From NCBI GenBank assembly GCA_945831805.1, contig CAMADY010000011.1:1-47073 (forward strand): 47,073 nt of DNA. The letters run 5' to 3'. Each line of letters opens with the position of its first letter. Position 1 is the stretch's first letter. Of the stretch, positions 41,921 through 47,073 are shown piece after piece. This DNA comes from an uncultured Prevotellaceae bacterium. Lineage in GTDB: Bacteria > Bacteroidota > Bacteroidia > Bacteroidales > Bacteroidaceae. Made by a program: the position numbers and the translations under genes. The notes under the pieces were generated by a model. That model saw only the letters and a program-made list of their open reading frames with translations, was not told the DNA's origin and searched no databases.

Positions 41921-44098
41921 TTAATCTTCCGCAAGAACGAAGTCCAGCTGCTTCTTGTCGAGGTTTGCCTTGGCAACCTTGATGCGGAGGGCATCGCCGA
42001 GGGAGTATCTGTTGTGGCGACGGCGGCCAACGAGGCAGAAGTTGCGCTCATCGAACTCGTAGTAGTCATCGTTGAGGTCGCGGATGGCTATCATGCCCTC
42101 GCAGTGGTTCTCGTCAATCTCGGCGTAGATGCCGTAGCTCGTGATGCCGGAGACATGCGCATCAAACTCCTGTCCGATGAACTGACTCATGAACTCCACC
42201 ATCTTGTACTTGATGGAGTCGCGCTCTGCATTCGCAGCTATCTGTTCCATCTCGCTGGAATGCTCGCAGAGCTCCTCGTACTTATCCTGGTTGGCACTCT
42301 TGCCGCCTTCGGCATAATGCGTCAGCAGGCGGTGCACCATAGTGTCGGGATAGCGGCGGATAGGCGACGTGAAGTGCGTGTAGTAGTCGAAGGCGAGTCC
42401 GAAGTGCCCGATGTTGTGGGTGGAGTACTTTGCCTTCATCATGGCACGCAGCGCCACGAGCTGTATGGCGTTCTGCTCGTTCTTGCCTTCGCACTCGTCC
42501 ATCAACGCATTAAGGGCACGTGCCGTAGCGCCCTTCGTGCTCGTCGATTTCAGCTTATAGCCGAACTTCACGACGAAGGAGCGCAGCGTCTCAAGCTTCT
42601 GAGGGTCAGGATTGTCGTGAACACGATATGGCAGCGTCTTAGCCTTCTTGTCCTTCTTCACCTTACCGATGCTTTCCGCCACGGTCTTGTTGGCAAGGAG
42701 CATGAACTCCTCGATGAGCTTGTTGGCATCGAGGGAGCGCTTGAAGTAACAGCGCACAGGCTTACCCGTCTCGTCGATGTCGAAGCGCATCTCCTCACGG
42801 TCAAAGCGTACACTGCCATTCTTGAACCTCCTCTCGCGAAGCTTCTTGGCGAGACGGTCGAGGGTTTTAAGCTGCTCTGCATAAGGATCAGAGGCATCTT
42901 TATCCCCCTCCCTACTGGGGATGGTCGGGGTGGGGCTTATTATCTTCTGCACCTCCTCATACGCATACCTTCTGTTACTCTTTATGACGGTATGCACGAT
43001 GCGGTAGTCCTTTATCTCAGCCTCTTCGTCGAGGGTGAAGATTACGGAGTATGCGAGCTTCTCCTCGTCAGGGCGCAATGAGCAGATGTAGTTGCAGAGA
43101 CGCTCCGGAAGCATCGGTATGGTTCTATCTACAAGGTATATTGACGTAGCACGGGCACGAGCCTCCTTGTCTATTATAGAGCCCTCCTTGACATAGTGGC
43201 TCACGTCGGCAATATGTACGCCGACCTCGTACTTTCCGTCGTCGAGCATACGGAGCGACAGTGCGTCGTCGAAATCCTTCGCGTCATGCGGGTCGATGGT
43301 GCAGGTCCATACGTCACGGAAATCCTCACGCTTCGCAATCTCTTCCTCGGAGATGACGTCGCTGATCTCGTTGGCAGCATCCTCCACCTCCTTAGGGTAT
43401 TTGTATGGCAGGCCGTACTGCACGAGGATGGTGTTCATCTCAACGTCGTTGTTACCCTTCTCGCCAAGCACGTCGATGACCTCCGCAAGGATGTTGCGGT
43501 GCGACGCGTCAGGCCATGCCACCACCTTCACGACGGCACGGTCGTCGGTCTTGCCCTTCATGAGCTTTGTCTTCGGAATGATGATGCTGGCGGACAGCGG
43601 CTCCTGCGGAATGAGGAAAGCGAGGTCTTCGTCAACCTGCAGGCGACCAACGAACTGGTCCTTCTTCCTCTGTATCACCTCCGTCACCATCGCCTCGCGT
43701 ATATGGTTCCTGCGGCGTGCCATGAGGCTGAACCTCACGCGGTCGCCGTTCATGGCGAAGAGCGAATTGCGCTCTGCCACGAAGATAGGCTTGTCGGTGC
43801 CGTCAGGGATAACGCTGTTCTTGCCGTTGGCCTTAGCCACGAACGTACCCTCCATCACCTGCGTATTGTCCGCCAGACGATATGAGGAGTCCGTGACACG
43901 TACGAGGAAATCGTCCCATGCCATCTCTTCCATCACGTCGATGGCGAGCATCTTCAGCGGATGGGTGTCAAACTTGAGCTGCTTGAATATCTGCTTGAAA
44001 GAGAACGTCTGTCCGGGTTGCGAACGGAAGAACGCCTCCAGTTTCTCTATGACTTGCGCACGATTCATGCGCTTGCCACCTTTCTTTCCCTTACTCAT
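41921..44098 (-). CDS. rnr: Ribonuclease R
   Basis: A 725-residue RNB-family 3'-5' exoribonuclease. An N-terminal helix-turn-helix (about 10-65), cold-shock domains (about 70-230), the RNB domain (about 260-600; HDAKDFDDALSLR with the metal-binding Asp cluster, HIADVSHYVKEGS, DRTIPMLP, HFTSPIRRYPD) and a C-terminal S1 domain (QEFDAHVSGITSYGIYAEID) are visible. The RNB domain is interrupted by an in-frame G-rich element encoding SPTPTIPSREGDKD after VQKII. The leader holds another copy of the same element 5 nt from the start codon, giving an unusual purine-rich GGGGGAGAGGA just before ATG. Confidence 0.96.
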   Translation of the reverse strand: MSKGKKGGKRMNRAQVIEKLEAFFRSQPGQTFSFKQIFKQLKFDTHPLKMLAIDVMEEMAWDDFLVRVTDSSYRLADNTQVMEGTFVAKANGKNSVIPDGTDKPIFVAERNSLFAMNGDRVRFSLMARRRNHIREAMVTEVIQRKKDQFVGRLQVDEDLAFLIPQEPLSASIIIPKTKLMKGKTDDRAVVKVVAWPDASHRNILAEVIDVLGEKGNNDVEMNTILVQYGLPYKYPKEVEDAANEISDVISEEEIAKREDFRDVWTCTIDPHDAKDFDDALSLRMLDDGKYEVGVHIADVSHYVKEGSIIDKEARARATSIYLVDRTIPMLPERLCNYICSLRPDEEKLAYSVIFTLDEEAEIKDYRIVHTVIKSNRRYAYEEVQKIISPTPTIPSREGDKDASDPYAEQLKTLDRLAKKLRERRFKNGSVRFDREEMRFDIDETGKPVRCYFKRSLDANKLIEEFMLLANKTVAESIGKVKKDKKAKTLPYRVHDNPDPQKLETLRSFVVKFGYKLKSTSTKGATARALNALMDECEGKNEQNAIQLVALRAMMKAKYSTHNIGHFGLAFDYYTHFTSPIRRYPDTMVHRLLTHYAEGGKSANQDKYEELCEHSSEMEQIAANAERDSIKYKMVEFMSQFIGQEFDAHVSGITSYGIYAEIDENHCEGMIAIRDLNDDYYEFDERNFCLVGRRRHNRYSLGDALRIKVAKANLDKKQLDFVLAED
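42904..42939 (-). repeat. In-frame G-rich element in rnr
   Basis: Plus-strand CCCCCTCCCTACTGGGGATG plus GTCGGGGTGGGGCT, read on the minus strand as SPTPTIPSREG. It separates EEVQKI from SDPYAEQLKTLDRLAKKL, both of which look normal for RNase R, so it reads as an insertion in a loop. Confidence 0.85.
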
Positions 44099-44102
44099 AA
44101 AT

Positions 44103-44139
44103 CCTCTCCCCCTGCCCTCCCCCTAATGGGAGGGAGCCG
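44103..44139 (-). repeat. G-rich element in the rnr leader
   Basis: CCTCTCCCCCTGCCCTCCCC followed by CTAATGGGAGGGAG starts 5 nt upstream of the rnr start codon (minus). Its minus-strand reading ends GGGGGAGAGGATTTATG, a Shine-Dalgarno-like purine run unusual for Bacteroidota. Confidence 0.75.
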
Positions 44140-44188
44140 GTTTGCTCATTGGGGGTTGTCGCCGGAATGTTATGTTACTAAAAAATAT

Positions 44189-44270
44189 CAAAATATGATA
44201 ATCAGAAAACTTCTTACCAAAATATGATAATCAGAAAACTTCTTACCAAAATATAATAATCGAAAAAACT
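44189..44270. repeat. 29-bp tandem repeat between ctpA and rnr
   Basis: CAAAATATGATAATCAGAAA plus ACTTCTTAC occurs exactly at 44189-44217 and 44218-44246, with a degenerate third copy (44247-44270). It fills much of the gap where an rnr promoter would be expected. Confidence 0.95.
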
Positions 44271-44286
44271 ATTCTCCTATTACCTT

Positions 44287-46086
44287 TTACCTATTACCTT
44301 GCAAGACCCTACGGTATTCCTCTTCGTTGAGCAGCAGCTTCTTCGCTGCCTGCACCTGCGTGTCGGAGCTCAGCGTTGACGAGATGCCACCTTTCTGATA
44401 ATAATACGCGCGTATGATGTCGTTCTCTATCATGCGGCAGATTATCTCGCGGTTGTTGTCCAGCTCACGACCGAGGTTATGCTGCAGCTTTGCCTTCAGT
44501 GCCTCAAACTCCGCCTTGGAGTCCTCGTAGTATCCCTCGAACTTCGCCATCTCAACGAGGCGGTCGTACTGCCTGCTCGTCTCGCGGTCGTACTTGAAAC
44601 CACTGCTGAGCACCTTCTCCTTGAACTCTGCAAAATCCTTGTCGGTAAGGTGGAAGTCATTGGCAGGCGCTATCTGCGGATGCTTGCGGATGTAGTCCAT
44701 CACGTAGTATTGCGCCACCTCCGTGGAGTCAACGCCATTGCCGTTGAGGTACAGCACGATGTTCGGCAGCGAGTCCGCCTTCACCTCCACATCCGGCTTT
44801 ATGCCACCGCCATCACGCACCGTCCTGCCGCCGCGGGTCTTGAACTCATGCGTCAGGGAATCGGGGATGTGCTCTATGTATCCGCCGCCCGTGTGCTTGT
44901 AGTTGATGGCCTGTATGCAGCGGCCGGAAGGAATGAAGTATTTAGAGATGGTGACCTTCAGCGAACCGTTATGCGGCAGATCCACCGGCTGCTGCACAAG
45001 TCCCTTGCCGTAGGTTCGCGTACCCATCACCACAGCCCTGTCGAGGTCCTGCAGTGAGCCACTCGTTATCTCGCTTGCCGATGCGGTATTGCCGTTGACG
45101 AGCATCACCATCGGCATCACGCTGTCGAGAGGCTCTGCCTCCGTCCGGAACTCACCGTTCGAGCGTTTCAGCTTACCCTTCGTCGTAACTATCGTCAAAC
45201 CCTTTGGCACGAAGAGGTTTACTATCTTTATTGCCTCCTGAAGAGAGCCGCCACCGTTGTCGCGGAGGTCGAAGACGAGACCCTTCAGTCCCTGCTGGCG
45301 CATGTTTATAAGAGCTCGGCGCACATCGCGTGCACAGTCGTCAGTAAACTGCGTGAGCATGAGGTAGCCGATGCCGTCGCCTATCATACCATAATAAGGT
45401 ACGCACGGGAGTTGTATCGCCTTACGCGTAATCTTGAAGCTGAGGAACCTGCCCTTCTTGCTCGTTATCTCGTCAGAAGCCGCGGACTTGATGTTTGCCG
45501 CAGTGGCCTTACCGTTTGCCTTTTTAGCCTTACCGTCCTTCGCCGCGGACTTATTACTTGTTAACTCTTCCTTACTACCTATTTCTTCCGAAGGTCTCCA
45601 GACCTTAAGAAGAAAGGTCGTTCCCGGGTCTCCGCGCAGGTGTTCGCTGACATACGCCACCGGCTTGCCGACCATCGAGGAGTCGTCGATGGAGAGTATT
45701 ATGTCGCCCTTCTTCAGACCTGCCACGTCCGCCGGCATTCCCTCGTAAGGCTCATCGATGATGACACGGTCGAGGCGCAGGTCGTGCTTTATCAGCGCAC
45801 CGATGCCCGCATACTTACCCGTTATCATCTGCTTCAGCTTCTGAACCTCGTCGGCAGCATAGTACTCCGTATATGGATCCAGCGAACGAAGCATCGCCCT
45901 GATGCCGGCACCCACCGTAACGTCAGCGTCCAGCGTATCCACGTACATCATGTCGAGCTGCTTGTAGATGGCAGAGAAAGTCTCAAGGTTGCGAGCCACG
46001 CTGAAAGCACGGTTCCTGCCCTTCTGCTCTGCAAAGCAGGTTACGGAAAGGAGCATCAGTACAAGTATTATGATATTTCTTTTCAT
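44287..46086 (-). CDS. S41-family C-terminal processing peptidase (CtpA-like)
   Basis: A 599-residue exported serine protease from ATG 46086 (signal peptide 1-18, ending TCFA); an upstream in-frame ATG eight codons earlier lacks support. Residues 27-90 form an N-terminal helical region, 92-165 a PDZ domain (KYAGIGALI, LKKGDIILSIDD), and about 215-420 the protease core with LRDNGGGSLQEA, NTASASEITSG (catalytic Ser) and TYGKGLVQ (catalytic Lys). A C-terminal helical extension follows, as in Prc. It would trim or degrade periplasmic proteins. Residues about 166-212 are a Lys/Ala/Ser-rich insertion between PDZ and protease core. The 3' end, GGTAATAGG-TAA-AAGGTAATAGG, again repeats across the stop codon. 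Confidence 0.93.
   Translation of the reverse strand: MKRNIIILVLMLLSVTCFAEQKGRNRAFSVARNLETFSAIYKQLDMMYVDTLDADVTVGAGIRAMLRSLDPYTEYYAADEVQKLKQMITGKYAGIGALIKHDLRLDRVIIDEPYEGMPADVAGLKKGDIILSIDDSSMVGKPVAYVSEHLRGDPGTTFLLKVWRPSEEIGSKEELTSNKSAAKDGKAKKANGKATAANIKSAASDEITSKKGRFLSFKITRKAIQLPCVPYYGMIGDGIGYLMLTQFTDDCARDVRRALINMRQQGLKGLVFDLRDNGGGSLQEAIKIVNLFVPKGLTIVTTKGKLKRSNGEFRTEAEPLDSVMPMVMLVNGNTASASEITSGSLQDLDRAVVMGTRTYGKGLVQQPVDLPHNGSLKVTISKYFIPSGRCIQAINYKHTGGGYIEHIPDSLTHEFKTRGGRTVRDGGGIKPDVEVKADSLPNIVLYLNGNGVDSTEVAQYYVMDYIRKHPQIAPANDFHLTDKDFAEFKEKVLSSGFKYDRETSRQYDRLVEMAKFEGYYEDSKAEFEALKAKLQHNLGRELDNNREIICRMIENDIIRAYYYQKGGISSTLSSDTQVQAAKKLLLNEEEYRRVLQGNR
45451..45591 (-). repeat. In-frame low-complexity insertion in the ctpA-like gene
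   Basis: About 47 codons (residues 166-212, such as GSKEELTSNKSAAKDGKAKKANG) separate the PDZ strand KVWRP from the strand RFLSFKITR. The minus strand contains AGTAATAAGTCCGC, identical over 14 bases to the insertion in the GH2 gene, followed by imperfect AAGGC/AAGGCT repeats. Confidence 0.7.
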
Positions 46087-46120
46087 AGTTTTAAAAATTA
46101 TGCGTAACAATATACAACTG

Positions 46121-46150
46121 CAAAATTACATATTTTATTCGGAAAGACAA
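46121..46150 (-). promoter_or_regulatory. Promoter of the ctpA-like gene
   Basis: On the minus strand TTG (46150-46148), a 19-nt spacer and TAATTTTG (46128-46121) fit the consensus, 35 nt before ATG 46086. It supports that start over the ATG at 46110. Confidence 0.65.
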
Positions 46151-46220
46151 GCGTTTTCAATGTTTTTTTTTCATTATTTCATACTTTTTTTACATAAAAC
46201 AAAAAAAAGTTGCAAAAAAG

Positions 46221-46252
46221 TTTGGTAGTTTCAAAAAAACATAGTACCTTTG
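46221..46252 (+). promoter_or_regulatory. Promoter of the tRNA-Asn gene
   Basis: TTTG (46221-46224), a 20-nt spacer and TACCTTTG (46245-46252) fit the consensus exactly. The mature tRNA starts about 50 nt further on. Confidence 0.85.
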
Positions 46253-46303
46253 CACTCGCAATTCAGAAATGAGGCTTCCACTCAGGTCTGTTATTGCAAA
46301 ACT

Positions 46304-46377
46304 GCTTCCTTAGCTCAGTTGGTTAGAGCATCTGACTGTTAATCAGGGGGTCCTTGGTTCAAGCCCAAGAGGGAGCG
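46304..46377 (+). tRNA. tRNA-Asn (anticodon GTT)
   Basis: A 74-nt cloverleaf: acceptor GCTTCCT/AGGGAGC (one G-U pair), D arm GCTC-AGTTGGTTA-GAGC, anticodon loop CTGTTAA with GTT at 46338-46340, and T arm CTTGG-TTCAAGC-CCAAG. The discriminator base is G; CCA is not encoded. The gene stands alone with its own promoter and terminator. Confidence 0.97.
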
Positions 46378-46385
46378 CGCAGAAG

Positions 46386-46415
46386 AACGACACAGCGATG
46401 TGTCGTTTCTTTTGT
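46386..46415 (+). terminator. Terminator of the tRNA-Asn transcript
   Basis: AACGACACA (46386-46394) pairs perfectly with TGTGTCGTT (46399-46407) across the tetraloop GCGA, followed by TCTTTTGTTTT. It lies 8 nt after the tRNA. Confidence 0.9.
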
Positions 46416-46536
46416 TTTATAAGGTTCTTAGCCGTAGCAAGTGTTATAAAAGCATCATCTATCATCATTTTTAGGTATTTTGGTTTTGCATGGGTAAAAA
46501 ATGTCCGTTTGCAACACGTTTGCAAAAATTAATGTA

Positions 46537-46544
46537 TAACTTTG
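46537..46544 (+). promoter_or_regulatory. -7 element of feoAB
   Basis: TAACTTTG fits TAnnTTTG, 25 nt before ATG 46570. TTTG boxes at 46508 and 46519 are not at the ideal spacing. No clear Fur box is seen. Confidence 0.55.
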
Positions 46545-46569
46545 CGTCGGGAAAAGATAAAAACATAAT

Positions 46570-47073
46570 ATGATGACACTTAATGACATAGAGAAAGGTC
46601 AGGCGGTCGTGGTGAGAGCCATAGGCGGCGACGGTGCGCTGCGACAGCATTTCCTTGATATGGGAATAGTTCCCGGTGTGGTGGTAAATGTGAAGAAGTT
46701 CGCACCTACCGGCGACCCTATGCAGATAGAGCTGCGTGGTTATACGCTGACGCTGAGGAAAGCGGAGGCTGGCGAGATAGAGGTGGAGAAGTCTGATGTT
46801 GACAAACCTGCCTACAATCCTGTGACAAGAGAGGGAGAGGATATGGCTCACCCTGGTCTTGGTGAGGGCGGACGTTATCATGACGCAGAGCATGAGAACC
46901 CTGTGGCAGAGGGTACGAAGCTGACCTTCGCGCTTGCCGGTAACCAGAACTGCGGCAAGACAACGTTGTTTAACCAGCTTACTGGTGCCAACCAGCATGT
47001 AGGTAACTTCCCCGGTGTCACGGTGGACCGTAAGAGCGGTGTGATACGCGGACATAAGAATACAGAGATTACA
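46570..47073 (+). CDS. feoB: Ferrous iron transporter FeoA-FeoB fusion (partial, 3' end cut)
   Basis: The first 168 residues of a Fe(II) uptake protein. Residues about 1-75 are an SH3-like FeoA domain (LNDIEKGQAVVVRAIGGDGALRQ, MGIVPGVVV, LRGYTLTLRKAEAGEIEV). After a charged linker, the FeoB G domain begins: G1 AGNQNCGKTTLFN and switch region VGNFPGVTVDRKSG. The membrane part lies beyond the window. The FeoA-FeoB fusion is usual for Bacteroidota. ATG 46570 is followed directly by a second ATG; either could start translation. Confidence 0.95.
   Translation, partial: MMTLNDIEKGQAVVVRAIGGDGALRQHFLDMGIVPGVVVNVKKFAPTGDPMQIELRGYTLTLRKAEAGEIEVEKSDVDKPAYNPVTREGEDMAHPGLGEGGRYHDAEHENPVAEGTKLTFALAGNQNCGKTTLFNQLTGANQHVGNFPGVTVDRKSGVIRGHKNTEIT

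Noticed and set aside
42014..43081. Open frame of 355 codons opposite rnr
   Set aside because: Antisense to the RNB domain, no signal peptide or motif, and the real gene explains the region.
46343..46525. 60-codon minus-strand frame ending PLGLEPRTP
   Set aside because: It runs through the tRNA-Asn gene; this ending is a familiar false ORF produced by the complement of tRNA 3' halves.
46471..47055. 194-codon minus-strand frame at the right end
   Set aside because: Antisense to the FeoA-FeoB coding sequence, which has clear G-domain motifs.

Overview
The window looks like chromosome from a Bacteroidota species, most likely Prevotellaceae. The basis is: sigma-ABfr-type promoters (-33 TTTG / -7 TAnnTTTG) before many genes, starts with little or no Shine-Dalgarno sequence, an S46 dipeptidyl-peptidase, a glutaminyl-cyclase-like M28 lipoprotein, a DUF4838 protein, a DUF1573 lipoprotein, a FeoA-FeoB fusion, and a GH2 enzyme of the Bacteroidales five-domain layout. 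There is no integrase, transposase, phage gene or CRISPR array. The gene content is mostly core; the unusual material is repeats and in-frame insertions.

Layout. 1-51 is the tail of an unidentified zinc-ribbon-like gene. 285-14716 is a long minus-strand run (read right to left): HEAT-repeat membrane protein, processive GT2 glycosyltransferase, TPR/beta-barrel outer-membrane protein, DUF4838 protein, DUF1573 lipoprotein, DEAD-box RNA helicase, DprA, two hotdog-fold dehydratase-like proteins and a GH2 glycosidase. 14879-16192 (+) is an MTA/SAH-deaminase-type amidohydrolase, convergent with speA, aroK and topA (minus). 21268-25781 holds a TlpA-like thioredoxin (minus), a split DsbD (plus) and a DPP7-type S46 peptidase. 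Next come an AAA-type ATPase, a strongly codon-biased secreted protein and a polysaccharide flippase (plus), then a PAP2 membrane protein and an NAD-dependent epimerase (minus). ruvB-coaD-ybeY, an Lrp regulator, a C26-M19 fusion and a glutaminyl-cyclase-like lipoprotein follow on plus; pnp, rnr and a CtpA-type protease on minus; then tRNA-Asn and the start of feoAB (plus, cut by the window edge).

How the genes work together. The HEAT/GT2/TPR-barrel genes, with the DUF4838 protein behind them, have the architecture of a synthase-dependent exopolysaccharide machine (inner-membrane synthase, periplasmic TPR scaffold, outer-membrane pore, possible hydrolase). The two adjacent hotdog proteins carry reciprocal halves of the FabZ catalytic dyad and may form one heterodimeric dehydratase. 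TlpA and the split DsbD would form a periplasmic thiol-reducing route. The S46, M19/C26 and M28 proteins fit a peptide-fermenting lifestyle.

Repeats. Several short element families lie both between genes and in frame inside genes: a G-rich element read as SLPTGEGRGGAS or PTPTLPSREG depending on orientation; a GCGG-TGCTT-CCGC palindrome; and an AATAAGGAA-type simple tract. Several genes also end in short tandem duplications that include their own stop codon. These are the most unusual features of the window. No gene-free stretch exceeds 300 bases.
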